In this document: piece by piece, positions 22,344 through 31,432 of the stretch | How positions within the stretch are numbered: the stretch's first letter is position 1 | Layout: every line of letters begins with the position of its first letter | DNA from: Pseudomonadota bacterium | GTDB taxonomy: Bacteria; Chloroflexota; UBA5177; JAJPKF01 | Direction: 5' to 3' | NCBI GenBank assembly: GCA_021323865.1 | Contig: JAJPKF010000016.1 | Coordinates: 1 to 42,402 of the forward strand | DNA: 42,402 nt | Program-made: the position numbers and the translations under genes | The notes under the pieces: model-generated | Told to the model about the DNA's origin: nothing | Database searches by the model: none | Seen by the model: only the letters and a program-made list of their open reading frames with translations

Positions 22344-24095
22344 CTAGACTGCGTCTCCTTGCCCGGCGACCTCGTCGGGTGAGCGAGGGGCCACGCGCAC
22401 CGTCTCGCTGCGCCGGAGCGTGACTTGACCGGGCGGCCCTCCGGCGACCCGGTGAACGTCCCGCACCCGCGTCATGTGAACGTCGACCAACCGTTCCGAT
22501 CGAGCCTTGCTGTAATAGGCGGCCAGGGCCGCCGCATCCTGGACGGCCAGGGCATCGCGGGCCAGCTCTCGCCCCACCGATCCCTTCAGCACCACATGCG
22601 CGCCCGGCACATCGCGGGCATGGAACCAGAGATCCGCCCGCCCGGCGAGCCGGAATGTCACTTCCTCGTTTTGGCGCGCGCTGCGACCAACCAGGATCTG
22701 CAGACCATCCGGCAGCCGGACCGAAAGCGGCCGACCGGGCTCCCGCCGCGTCTTTCGACCGGAGGTCGGCCGGGCCCCAAACGCAACCTCGAGCTCCGCC
22801 TGTATCCGCTCCAAGTCCATGGGCGTTTCGGCCAAGTCAACGTAGGTAGCCAGCTCTTCCACAAACGCCGCGTCGTGCTTCGCCTTCTCGAGAAGCTGGG
22901 GAACTTGACGAGCCGCCTCCCGCGCCTTGCGGTACCGGCGGTAGTACCGCTCGGCATTCTCGACTGGGGAACGGTCCGGCTCGAGCGGGATCGTCTCGCC
23001 GGTATCCGGCAGGGTGAGGGCGGCCGATTGCGGCTCGATACTGTACTGATAGCCCATGACAAGATCTCCCCGGCGACGGAGATCGTCCGCCTCGGCGGCG
23101 CTCTGCAGCCCTCGCTGGAGGGAGTCGATCCGCGCGGTGACCTCGCCCCTCCTTCGCTCCACCAGGCCCCCGACGCGCGCTCGCGAGGCCTGCAGGGCAT
23201 CGGCGGACTCGAGCCCCTCACTGGCCATCTCCACGGCACGGCTCATGGACGGCGCGGCCGCGCCACCCTCGACGGGCGGCGAGTCGTAGGCTCGGTAATC
23301 GACAACCGTGCCGTCTCGCGAGATGGTGATTGGTGTCCATGCCCTGGTCGTCATAAGCGCGTATTGCGCCTCAACCGCGGTGAGAACCGGCTCTCCGGCG
23401 GCCCCCGCAAACGGCGTCCCCGGCTCGGCTCCGGCCCGAAGACAAATGTCCCGGGCGACCGAGGGGGAGCAGCCTCGGACCAAGCCGACCAGCGTCTGCT
23501 CCAGAGTGACGTCCGTGAGAGGAGCGGCCAGTGCCGCCCCAATGGCGGTGAGGCCATCGGCGTCAAGCGGGTCGAGCTTCTCGCCCCCACCGAAAGCGGG
23601 GAGGCGGCTCTGGGAGGGCGGTAACATGTAGGAAACGTGGGGCAGGATGCGGCGGTGGCGGCTTTGGTGCGGACCCACTAGCTTGACGGCGCCCAGGATC
23701 TCGCCGTCTGCCCGCGTGAGGATGACGTTGCTCCGGTTGCCCATGATCTCGGCGACCAGAGTAACCGGTCCGTGCTCGTGTCCCGTCAGATCGACGAACA
23801 GGACGCGATCAAGTGGGGCTTGACGCGCGCCCTCGAGCCGGGCTCCTGCGCAGTACTTGCGGAGCAGCATGAGTAAGGGCGATGGCGTTTCCGCGCCCTT
23901 CGCCAGCCGGTCGGCCGCCAGGTATACGCGGGGATGCGGAGAGGCCGACATGACCAGCCAGGCTCCGGAGCCCCGTCCCCAGAGCTTGAGGGCGATGCTG
24001 CGCTCGGATGGTTGGATGACGCGGTCCACCCGGGCCCTCGCCATGCCGGCAATCTCGTCATGGATCGCGGCCATGGTAAAGATGTCGAACGGCAT
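22344..24095 (-). CDS. rqcH: RqcH/Rqc2-type NFACT protein (FbpA family)
   Basis: 583 residues from the ATG at 24095; a TTG six codons upstream is possible. The NFACT-N domain begins MPFDIFTMAAI and holds the tRNA-recognition D96-R97 pair (PLDRVLFVDL), matching the DR pair of bacterial RqcH. Helix-hairpin and coiled-coil middle domains follow. The NFACT-R domain near the C-terminus has WFHARDVPGAHVVLKG. RqcH binds stalled 50S subunits and adds C-terminal alanine tails that mark nascent chains for degradation. Older annotation calls the family fibronectin-binding protein. It is divergent from gmk with 54 bp between starts. Confidence 0.93.
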   Translation of the reverse strand: MPFDIFTMAAIHDEIAGMARARVDRVIQPSERSIALKLWGRGSGAWLVMSASPHPRVYLAADRLAKGAETPSPLLMLLRKYCAGARLEGARQAPLDRVLFVDLTGHEHGPVTLVAEIMGNRSNVILTRADGEILGAVKLVGPHQSRHRRILPHVSYMLPPSQSRLPAFGGGEKLDPLDADGLTAIGAALAAPLTDVTLEQTLVGLVRGCSPSVARDICLRAGAEPGTPFAGAAGEPVLTAVEAQYALMTTRAWTPITISRDGTVVDYRAYDSPPVEGGAAAPSMSRAVEMASEGLESADALQASRARVGGLVERRRGEVTARIDSLQRGLQSAAEADDLRRRGDLVMGYQYSIEPQSAALTLPDTGETIPLEPDRSPVENAERYYRRYRKAREAARQVPQLLEKAKHDAAFVEELATYVDLAETPMDLERIQAELEVAFGARPTSGRKTRREPGRPLSVRLPDGLQILVGRSARQNEEVTFRLAGRADLWFHARDVPGAHVVLKGSVGRELARDALAVQDAAALAAYYSKARSERLVDVHMTRVRDVHRVAGGPPGQVTLRRSETVRVAPRSPDEVAGQGDAV

Positions 24096-24149
24096 GGGAA
24101 CCGAGTATAGCAACGAGCATCAATGGGCTCGAGGCAGAAGGCGCACCGC

Positions 24150-24767
24150 ATGAGCCAGTCCCATCCCGACCCCGACCGGCCGCCCATGCTGGTGGTGTTC
24201 AGCGGACCATCCGGCGTCGGCAAGGACACCGTGATTCGCGAGGTGAAGGCATCCGGCTTCGACATCCATCACGTCGTCACCTGCACCACCCGGCCCCCGC
24301 GCGCCGCGGAGATTGACGGGCGCGACTACTACTTCGTCTCGAATGACGAGTTCAGCCGGATGATCGCGGCGAACGAGCTGCTCGAGTACGCCGACGTGCA
24401 TGGTCGGCGCTACGGCACGCCTATCCGCGAGGTTCGACAGGCCTTCGAGCGCAGACAGGACGCGCTGCTGAAGATCGACGTCCAGGGTGGACTGCAGGTC
24501 AAGCGGCGGATTCCCCAGGCCGTCTTCGTCTTTCTGGCCCCACCGACACCCGCCGGCTTGCTGGCCCGTCTCAACCGCCGGCAGACCGAGTCCCGAGAAG
24601 AGCTGGAGCAGCGCACCCGAGACGCCAACTTCGAGCTGTCCCAGCGGGATGCCTACGACTACGTGATCGTTAACTACGAGGACGACGTCGCGTCCGCGGC
24701 CGACGAGCTCAAGTGCGTCATCACGGCCGAGCGGCTGCGGGTTCATCGCCAACCCATCGACCTGTGA
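24150..24767 (+). CDS. gmk: guanylate kinase
   Basis: 205 residues. The ATG at 24150 is chosen because an AAGG lies 10 nt upstream; an ATG at 24123 is also in frame. P-loop GPSGVGKDT, GMP-binding TCTTRPPRAAEIDGRDYYFV and the LID residues (NRRQTESREELEQR) are all present. The enzyme phosphorylates GMP to GDP. In many bacteria rpoZ follows; here glpX does. Confidence 0.96.
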   Translation: MSQSHPDPDRPPMLVVFSGPSGVGKDTVIREVKASGFDIHHVVTCTTRPPRAAEIDGRDYYFVSNDEFSRMIAANELLEYADVHGRRYGTPIREVRQAFERRQDALLKIDVQGGLQVKRRIPQAVFVFLAPPTPAGLLARLNRRQTESREELEQRTRDANFELSQRDAYDYVIVNYEDDVASAADELKCVITAERLRVHRQPIDL

Positions 24768-24811
24768 CCCCGAGACAGCATGAGAAACTGGATCGCGGGA
24801 GGAGAACGGGG

Positions 24812-25816
24812 ATGACGGAGAACGGGTCGCTGGGCCGGAACCTGGCCATGGAGCTGGTCCGTGTCACCGAGGCCGCCGCCATCCGAGCGGCCCGCTGGGT
24901 GGGCAGCGGGGACAAAAACGCCGCCGATGCCGGCGCTCGCGATGCCGTCCGTGACGCCCTGGCCTTCGTGGACATGGACGGCGTGACGGTCATCAGCGAG
25001 GGGGAAAAGGACCAGGCGCCCATGATTCCCGTGGGCTCACACGTGGGTAACGGCAATGGCCCGCAGGTGGATTTTGCGGTCGACCCCATCGACGGGACCA
25101 CCCTCACCGCTCGCGGCCTTCCCAATGCCATCTCCGTGGTCGCCGTGGCGGAACGGGGCGCCATGTTCACCTGCGCACACATCGCCTACATGGAGAAGAT
25201 TGCCGTCGGCCCGCAGGCCAAGGGCGCTATCGACATCAATGCCCCGGTCAAGGACAACCTCACCCGGATCGCGCGGTTCACCGAGAAGAACATGGAGGAC
25301 CTGACCGTCGTCATCCTTGACCGGCCACGACACGAGTCTCTGATGGAAGAGGTTCGCATGGCGGGCGCCCGCATCAAGCTCATTTCGGACGGGGACGTGG
25401 CGGGAGCGGTCACGGCGGCCATGGAAGAGCACCCGGGGGTGGACGTGCTGATGGGTATCGGCGGCACGCCGGAGGCGGTCCTGGCGGCCTGCGCCCTGAA
25501 AGGCCTGGGTGGTGACATGCAGGCCAAGCTGTGGCCACGAAACGATGAAGAGCGGACGGCGGCGGCCGAGGACAATCTTGACCTGGAGCGCGTCCTCACT
25601 CTCGACGATCTCGTACAGGGCGACGATGCCTACTTTGCCGCCACGGGCATTACCAGCGGCGAGTTCCTGAACGGCGTCAGCTTCGGCCCCAACTCGGCCA
25701 GGACACAGAGCGTCATGATCCGGTCGCGGTCGGGCACCTTACGCTTCATTGAGACCCGGCATAACATCGGTCTCAAGCGGCAGCTTCCCATGGGACAGGC
25801 CTACCTGCCCGGATAG
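24812..25816 (+). CDS. glpX: class II fructose-1,6-bisphosphatase
   Basis: 334 residues from the ATG at 24812, preceded by GGGAGGAG. GlpX-family motifs: SGDKNAADAGARDAVRDAL, the metal-binding SEGEKDQAPM and DPIDGTTLTARG, then ILDRPRHESL and GIGGTPEAVLAACALKGLGG. It dephosphorylates fructose-1,6-bisphosphate in gluconeogenesis, and some members also act on sedoheptulose-1,7-bisphosphate. Length is normal and metal ligands are intact. Confidence 0.96.
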   Translation: MTENGSLGRNLAMELVRVTEAAAIRAARWVGSGDKNAADAGARDAVRDALAFVDMDGVTVISEGEKDQAPMIPVGSHVGNGNGPQVDFAVDPIDGTTLTARGLPNAISVVAVAERGAMFTCAHIAYMEKIAVGPQAKGAIDINAPVKDNLTRIARFTEKNMEDLTVVILDRPRHESLMEEVRMAGARIKLISDGDVAGAVTAAMEEHPGVDVLMGIGGTPEAVLAACALKGLGGDMQAKLWPRNDEERTAAAEDNLDLERVLTLDDLVQGDDAYFAATGITSGEFLNGVSFGPNSARTQSVMIRSRSGTLRFIETRHNIGLKRQLPMGQAYLPG

Positions 25817-25857
25817 GCGTCGGCGGCTTCCGTAATTTCCCTCATTTCAGGTGAAAC

Positions 25858-26313
25858 ATGAAAGTCATTCTGCAGCAGGATGTCCAGAGCATCGGCCGGC
25901 GCGGCGAGGCCCACGAGGTTGCGCCCGGATACTTCCGTAACTACCTGCAGCCGCGCGGGCTCGCGGTCGAGGCGACGAGCGGCCGGGTGAGGGCGCAGCA
26001 CAGCCACGCGTCTCGAACCTCCACGCGAGAGGCGCGCGAGGTGGAACAGACCCGCGAGCTGGCGGAGCGGCTGAGCGCCCTGAAGCTCACCTTCAACGTC
26101 AAGGTCGGAGAGCAGGGGCGCATGTACGGGTCCATCACCGCCAAGGACGTGGCGGACGAGATCAAGCGCTCGGCCGACGTCGAGGTCGACCGGCACAAGG
26201 TGGTGCTCACCGAAGCGCTCCGGTCGGCCGGTGAGCACACGGTCACGGTGAAGCTCGATCACGGCATCGACGCGGACCTCAAGGTGGATCTCGTGCCGGA
26301 AGAGGAGAGCTAG
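25858..26313 (+). CDS. rplI: 50S ribosomal protein L9
   Basis: 151 residues. The N-terminal domain has the family signature (MKVILQQDVQSIGRRGEAHE, PGYFRNYLQPRGLA). A long connecting helix and the C-terminal rRNA-binding domain (GRMYGSITAKDVADEI) follow. It is often next to dnaB, as here, although nearly 500 bp of non-coding DNA intervenes. Confidence 0.97.
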   Translation: MKVILQQDVQSIGRRGEAHEVAPGYFRNYLQPRGLAVEATSGRVRAQHSHASRTSTREAREVEQTRELAERLSALKLTFNVKVGEQGRMYGSITAKDVADEIKRSADVEVDRHKVVLTEALRSAGEHTVTVKLDHGIDADLKVDLVPEEES

Positions 26314-26804
26314 CCGCCCGCGACTGGGGCTACTGACTGGATCGGCTTGGCGCTGCGGAACGTGCTGAGTTCCCAGCTCGGCATTCGCCTAAAAGCTCAG
26401 CCGAGATTCATTCAGTTGTTTGAGCGCTCGCATCCAAGCTGAATATCGACGGAGAGCCTGAGCGGCGGCCAAATCGGCCTGCCGAGAACCGTCGATCTGG
26501 TCCTGCCGCGGGTGCTCGCTGGGGGCCAGGGTATCGGTGTAGGCTTACTCACGAGGATTCACGAGGGGGACGTGAGGGGGCACCAGCGCCTGTCGTTTTG
26601 GCCGTGCCGCTCACGCGATCTGGGGCGTGATCGAATGGCGCTGCCGGGCTATCACATCCCGTTTGGGCCAGCGGAATCTTCGCTTCCGGCAGCGTCGAAG
26701 AGGCAAGTGATCTCCTCGAGGCCGCGGGTCGTTCTCGCGTACACGGCAGCGACTCAGAAACCGAGCGCGCAAACTCGCGACCATCTCGCCGCGCGACGGG
26801 TCGG
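26314..26804 (+). other. 491-bp non-coding stretch with nested hairpins upstream of dnaB
   Basis: No convincing gene was found. ATCGACGG (26445-26452) pairs perfectly with CCGTCGAT (26489-26496). Nested inside, CGGCGGCC (26463-26470) pairs with GGCC-t-GCCG (26476-26484) around a 5-nt loop, giving a 52-nt two-tier stem. Upstream, CTCGGC (26377-26382) can pair with GCCGAG (26400-26405). The stretch could hold a structured leader of the dnaB operon or a small RNA. No tRNA, known riboswitch core or T-run terminator was recognised. A 98-codon frame from a GTG at 26512 overlaps the dnaB start by ATGA but has no recognisable content. Confidence 0.4.
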
Positions 26805-28172
26805 ATGACCCAGCTCGAAGAGCCGGCGGTAGCTCAGGACCGGCTGCTACCCCAGAACGCTGAGGCCGAGCAGGCCGTTCTGGGCAGCCTGCTCATTGAC
26901 CGCGTGGCCATAGCTCGGGTGGCAACGTTCCTCCAGCCGGCCGACTTCTACGTCTCGGCCCATGCCGACATCTACGAGGTCATGCTCGACCTCTATCGCG
27001 ACAGTCAGCCGACCGACCTGGTGACGGTGAGCGACTATCTCGAGCGACGCGGCCAGCTCGAGCCCGTCGGCGGCCTGCCGCTCCTGGGTCAGCTGGCGAA
27101 CTCGGTCCCGACGTCCATCAATGTCGAGTACTACGCGCACATCGTCGAGCGGCTGGCGATTCTTCGCCGTCTGGTCGACGCAGGCTCCCAGATCGCGGCC
27201 TTGGGCTACGACCAGTCGCACAGCCAGGAGTCGGCGTTGGAGCGCGCTGAGGAGATCCTGTTCCGTGTCTCTCGAAGCCGGCTCGGGGCCGACTTCCGCT
27301 CGATCCGCGCCGTCCTGTCCGAGTACTACAGCAAGCTCGACTACATCCACGAGCATCGAGGTCAGGTCACGGGTGTGCCCACCGGATTCGTGGATCTGGA
27401 CAAGATCACGGGGGGCCTCCAGTCGGACGATCTGGTCATACTGGCGGCGCGACCGTCCATGGGCAAAACCAGCATGGCGCTCAACATCTCCCACTCGGCG
27501 GCGGTCCGCAGCAAGCTGCCGGTGGGCATCTTCAGCTTGGAGATGTCCGCCGAGCAGGTGGTTCAGCGGCTGCTGGCCATGGAAGCCCAGATCGACTCGC
27601 AGCACCTGAGAACCGGCTACATCTCCGAGGACGAGTGGGACCGGCTTGCCGAGGCGATCGGCCTGCTCTCCGAGGCGCCGCTGTACATCGAGGACTCGGC
27701 CAATATCTCGGTGGCCGAGATGCGGAGCAAGGCGCGGCGGCTGAGCATGGAGCAGGGTTTGGGCCTCATCGTGGTCGACTACCTGCAGCTCATGCAGGGC
27801 CGCAATCAGGAGAACCGGGTGCAGGAGATCTCTGAGATCTCTCGCGCACTCAAGGGTCTGGCGCGCGAGATTCACGTCCCGGTGCTGGCCCTGTCACAGC
27901 TCTCTCGGGCGCCCGAGCAGCGGCCGAATCACGTTCCCATGCTCTCCGATCTTCGGGAGAGTGGCAGTATCGAGCAGGATGCCGACGTGGTGCTTTTCAT
28001 CTACCGGGACAAGGTCTACAACCGGGAGACCGAGCACCCCAACGTCGCCGACATCATCGTGGCCAAGCACCGGAATGGGCCAACCGGCGAAATTCACCTG
28101 TTCTTCAAAGAGGCACAGACCCGGTTCCTTGACCTCGCCGTGTATCAGGACGACGAGACTGGATGGGAGTAG
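26805..28172 (+). CDS. dnaB: replicative DNA helicase DnaB
   Basis: 455 residues. The N-terminal primase-interacting domain (PQNAEAEQAVLGSLLID, about 16-120) is followed by a linker and a RecA-like motor with Walker A ARPSMGKTS (215-223), Walker B LGLIVVDYLQLMQ, and the LSQLSRAPEQRP and LRESGSIEQDADVV motifs. No intein is present. It unwinds DNA at the fork and recruits primase. It heads an operon with a DnaD-like protein and a DnaI-like loader. Confidence 0.97.
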   Translation: MTQLEEPAVAQDRLLPQNAEAEQAVLGSLLIDRVAIARVATFLQPADFYVSAHADIYEVMLDLYRDSQPTDLVTVSDYLERRGQLEPVGGLPLLGQLANSVPTSINVEYYAHIVERLAILRRLVDAGSQIAALGYDQSHSQESALERAEEILFRVSRSRLGADFRSIRAVLSEYYSKLDYIHEHRGQVTGVPTGFVDLDKITGGLQSDDLVILAARPSMGKTSMALNISHSAAVRSKLPVGIFSLEMSAEQVVQRLLAMEAQIDSQHLRTGYISEDEWDRLAEAIGLLSEAPLYIEDSANISVAEMRSKARRLSMEQGLGLIVVDYLQLMQGRNQENRVQEISEISRALKGLAREIHVPVLALSQLSRAPEQRPNHVPMLSDLRESGSIEQDADVVLFIYRDKVYNRETEHPNVADIIVAKHRNGPTGEIHLFFKEAQTRFLDLAVYQDDETGWE

Positions 28173-28196
28173 GCGTTCGCGCCGATCTGCCACCTG

Positions 28197-28925
28197 ATGA
28201 CCGAGGGATTCGACGGCTTCCAGGGCATGCAGGGCCGGCACGTCACCGTTCCGGACGTCTTCTTCACGCAGCTTGCGCCGCAGATTCGCTCACTTCCCGA
28301 GCTGAAGGTCACCCTTCACCTCATGTGGGTGCTGTCCCAACGTGTGGGGCGACCACGGTGCATCGAGTACGGAGAGCTGGCCAACGATGCCCTCCTGCTG
28401 CAGAGCGTCAAGGCCGAGGATGGTCCGCGGCCGGCTGAAGACTATCTGCGGGAAGGGCTGGAGCTGGCGGTCACACGCGGCACCGCCCTGCAGGTCCAGC
28501 TCCAACGAGGGAGCCGCCGACAAACATGGTACTTCCTGAATACGCCCGCCAGTCGTGAGGCGGTGGAACAGCTGCGTGCGGGCACCTTCGCCGGCGCAGA
28601 AGAGGTGTTCGGCGGCGAGCCGATCAGCGAGATCCGCATCTACCGGCCGAATGTCTTTGCCCTCTACGAGCAGAACATCGGCCCACTGACGCCGATGATG
28701 GCCGAGAAGCTGCGGGCGGCCGAGCAGCAGTATCCGTGGGAATGGATCGAGGAGGCGATCAAGGCCGGCGTGGAATACAATCGCCGAAACTGGCGTTATG
28801 TTGAGACAATCCTGGAGCGCTGGTCGGCCGAAGGGAAGACCGCCGGAGCGAGCCGGAAGCCGGCCGAAGATGAGGGCGATCCCTATGGCTATTTCCGCAG
28901 CAAGTATCAGCATCTCTATCGATGA
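28197..28925 (+). CDS. dnaD: DnaD-domain primosome protein
   Basis: 242 residues. The C-terminal half has the DnaD/DnaB_2 helical domain (NVFALYEQNIGPLTPMMAEK, WEWIEEAIKAGVEYN, NWRYVETILERWSAEGK) ending in the YGYFRSKYQHLYR tail. The N-terminal half resembles a winged helix (IRSLPELKVTLHLMWVLSQ). In Firmicutes DnaD bridges DnaA and the helicase loader. Position between dnaB and the loader gene, with a 4-nt overlap with the latter, supports that role. The start is uncertain; an ATG at 28224 is also possible. Confidence 0.85.
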   Translation: MTEGFDGFQGMQGRHVTVPDVFFTQLAPQIRSLPELKVTLHLMWVLSQRVGRPRCIEYGELANDALLLQSVKAEDGPRPAEDYLREGLELAVTRGTALQVQLQRGSRRQTWYFLNTPASREAVEQLRAGTFAGAEEVFGGEPISEIRIYRPNVFALYEQNIGPLTPMMAEKLRAAEQQYPWEWIEEAIKAGVEYNRRNWRYVETILERWSAEGKTAGASRKPAEDEGDPYGYFRSKYQHLYR

Positions 28926-29782
28926 GCGAGGGGCCGATGGAATCGATCGGTGAGGTGCTGAAGCGGGTGCCGACGCCTCGACGGACCGGCCGCGCCGCGT
29001 CACCGGCTTCTGATGCCTGTCCGCTGTGCGGCGGAGCCGGCTACCTGCGGGCCGACGTCGCGGTCGACGATCCGCGGTTCGGGCGTATGGTCCCCTGCTC
29101 GTGCACCAAGGAGCTTTTGGAGGAGCGACGCTTGCGGCGGCTCCAGGAGCGCAGCAACTTGGGACCGCTGCGGGGCAAGACATTCGAGAACTTTGTCACC
29201 GACCCGTCCTCGCGTGGACGGCCTGCCAAGAACAGCCCCGAGGCAGCCCATCGCGCCGCCCGCATCTTCGCTGAGCGCGGGGAGCGAACCGAAACCCAGC
29301 GACTGGAGCGGCCCCGCTTCGAGTGGCTGGTGCTGCTCGGGAACCACGGATCGGGGAAGACGCATCTGGCGGCGGCCATCGCCAACTACCGCCTCCAGCA
29401 GGCTCGGCCGGCCATCTTCGTCGTGGTCCCCGATCTGCTTGACCGCCTCCGAGCGACCTTTGCTCCCAGCAGCGACGTCTCCTATGACGAGCTATTCGAG
29501 GCAGCCCGCTCGACCGCTCTGCTGGTGCTCGACGATCTGGGCGCGCAGAGCACCACCTCATGGGCGCAGGAGAAGCTGTATCAGATCATCAACGAGCGCT
29601 ACAACCGCCGGCTGCCGACGGTCATCAGCTCAAATCTGAGCCTGGACGACATGGAGCTGCGCCTCCGATCTCGCATCGGCGACACCAACCTCGCCGAGAC
29701 GTACGTCATCCAGGCCCGGGACGCCCGATTGGGCGTCGATCACGGGGCAAGCGGACCGGCGCGGGCAGGACGCCGCCAGTAG
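28922..29782 (+). CDS. dnaI: DnaI/DnaC-type helicase loader ATPase
   Basis: 286 residues. An N-terminal zinc-binding segment (CPLCGGAGY, then CSC) precedes an AAA+ domain with Walker A GNHGSGKTH, Walker B LLVLDDLGAQ, sensor-1 VISSNL and the arginine-finger region ELRLRSRIGDT. A cysteine-bearing N-terminus plus this AAA+ domain is the layout of B. subtilis DnaI, whose zinc domain contacts the helicase. The start overlaps dnaD by ATGA. With dnaB and dnaD, this operon encodes a complete helicase-loading set downstream of DnaA. Confidence 0.87.
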   Translation: MSEGPMESIGEVLKRVPTPRRTGRAASPASDACPLCGGAGYLRADVAVDDPRFGRMVPCSCTKELLEERRLRRLQERSNLGPLRGKTFENFVTDPSSRGRPAKNSPEAAHRAARIFAERGERTETQRLERPRFEWLVLLGNHGSGKTHLAAAIANYRLQQARPAIFVVVPDLLDRLRATFAPSSDVSYDELFEAARSTALLVLDDLGAQSTTSWAQEKLYQIINERYNRRLPTVISSNLSLDDMELRLRSRIGDTNLAETYVIQARDARLGVDHGASGPARAGRRQ

Positions 29783-29954
29783 GAGACCGGACGAGTGTCC
29801 TTGCGGCCGGCTCTGCCGGCCGGCAGCCGGGTGCTCGAAACCGGCGGACCACATCGTCGGACGAGTCATGAACCGGCTCATCTCGCCGTCTGCCCATCGC
29901 TACGAACCGGGCAGCGGAAATGCGACAGGGGGTGGACAATTGAACGTGTAAACT

Positions 29955-29996
29955 GAATGCGCGAGAGGCCAGGCGTCTTCGGGCAGCCTGGCATTC
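29955..29996 (+). promoter_or_regulatory. hairpin in the secD upstream region
   Basis: GCCAGGC (29968-29974) pairs perfectly with GCCTGGC (29986-29992) around an 11-nt loop. GAATGC (29955-29960) can pair with GCATTC (29991-29996) as a lower stem beyond a bulge. It lies 60-100 nt before the secD start. No T-run follows, so it looks like a leader structure rather than a terminator. Confidence 0.3.
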
Positions 29997-30055
29997 GGTT
30001 TGTCTTGGCCGTGGCCCAACGGCGAGCAGTTCGAGGGTCACAAGGAGTCACTGTC

Positions 30056-31432
30056 ATGCGCCACATCTGGTGGACATTTTTCGGTATAGCGGTGCTGGCC
30101 CTCGTGGCCATCTATACCGACCTGCCCGGAACCCACAAGCTGCCGGTGGTCAACCGTGCCGTCTCCGTCCAGCAGGGTCTCGACCTCAAGGGCGGCGTTC
30201 GCGTGCTGCTCTGCGCAGCCAAGGGAGCGCATCCTTCCTCCTCCGACATGAGCGCCGCTCGGGACGTCGTCGAGAGCCGCGCCGCGGGCGGCTTTGGCGT
30301 CACCGAACCTCAGGTGTCGGTGGTGGGAAACAACTGCATCGACGCGGAGCTACCGGGTGCCAAGCACCAGAATCAGGTCATTCAGACGATCGGCACCACC
30401 GGCAAGCTGGTGCTGGGAGACAGCGGAACGAAGACGCAGTCGCTCGCCCCTGGACAAAAGATACGCCTCACCACCAAGGGCGTGGCCAATTCCTCGGCGA
30501 ACCCGCCCATGGTCAAGGTCATCACCACCGGCAAGTTCATCAACCCCGGCAGCGCGATCGTCAACTTCAACGGCACCACTGGGCAGCCGGAGGTCGACTA
30601 CACCCTGCACGGTCAGGGATCAAATAACTGGTGTAACTACACGACCAGCCACGTCGGCTATCTCTCGCCGATCATCCTCGACAAGAAGGTCGTGAGCGAC
30701 CCGATCATCCGGCAGGCGATCTGTGGCGGGCAGACCTCGATCACCGGCGTCGGGCTCACCGAGGCGCACCGGCTCGCGACCATCCTGAACTACGGCGCCC
30801 TGCCGGTGGCGCTGCACATCAACAGCGTGCAGCAGGTCAGTGCGACCCTGGGCCCCGAGTACGTGCACAAGGCCATCGTCGCCTTCATCGTGGGCGTGAT
30901 CCTGGTTGCCCTGTTCATGCTGCTGTACTACCGGCTTCCGGGTCTCCTGGCCGATGTCGCCCTGATCATTTACGCGTTGGTGGTGTTCGGCATCTTCAAG
31001 CTCATCCCTGTCACCCTGACGCTGGCGGGCATCGCCGGCTTCATCCTCTCCATCGGTATGGCGGTCGACGCGAATGTGCTGATCTTTGAACGAATGAAGG
31101 AGGAGCTACGCGCGGGGAAGACGTTGGGTTCGGCGATCGACTCCGGCTTCAATCGCGCGTGGACCTCGATCCGCGACTCCAACATCTCGACCATGATCAC
31201 GACCGCCATCCTGTACTGGTTCGGACAGCATTTCGGAACCACCATCATCACCGGATTCGCCACGACCCTGTTCATCGGCGTGGCAGTGAGCATGTTCACG
31301 GCCATCATCGTGACGCGCACGTTCCTTCGGATCCTGGTGACCTCGGGCCGCTTCCGATCTCCGGGCCTCTACGGAATCGGCGAGTCTGCCGCTCCGGCCG
31401 AGGTGCCGGTTGCCGGAGGATCCATTGCTTAA
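30056..31432 (+). CDS. secD: protein translocase subunit SecD
   Basis: 458 residues from the ATG at 30056, preceded by AAGGAG; the frame stays open 33 codons upstream. TM1 is at about 5-21, followed by the SecD P1 entry motif QQGLDLKGGVRVLL. A reduced external domain holds residues to about 270. Five C-terminal helices carry GIAGFILSIGMAVDANVLIF and ERMKEELRAGKT, the conserved D4/D5-type motif. SecD with SecF uses the proton gradient to pull secreted proteins across the membrane. It overlaps secF by 8 nt. Confidence 0.95.
   Translation: MRHIWWTFFGIAVLALVAIYTDLPGTHKLPVVNRAVSVQQGLDLKGGVRVLLCAAKGAHPSSSDMSAARDVVESRAAGGFGVTEPQVSVVGNNCIDAELPGAKHQNQVIQTIGTTGKLVLGDSGTKTQSLAPGQKIRLTTKGVANSSANPPMVKVITTGKFINPGSAIVNFNGTTGQPEVDYTLHGQGSNNWCNYTTSHVGYLSPIILDKKVVSDPIIRQAICGGQTSITGVGLTEAHRLATILNYGALPVALHINSVQQVSATLGPEYVHKAIVAFIVGVILVALFMLLYYRLPGLLADVALIIYALVVFGIFKLIPVTLTLAGIAGFILSIGMAVDANVLIFERMKEELRAGKTLGSAIDSGFNRAWTSIRDSNISTMITTAILYWFGQHFGTTIITGFATTLFIGVAVSMFTAIIVTRTFLRILVTSGRFRSPGLYGIGESAAPAEVPVAGGSIA

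Noticed and set aside
22425..23624. 399-codon plus-strand frame opposite the rqcH-like gene
   Set aside because: It is an antisense shadow; the minus-strand product has a full family match.
26512..26808. 98-codon frame from GTG that overlaps the dnaB ATG by ATGA
   Set aside because: It has no recognisable domain and no ribosome-binding site, its composition is like random high-GC DNA, and it runs through the hairpin-rich gap. The overlap alone is weak support.
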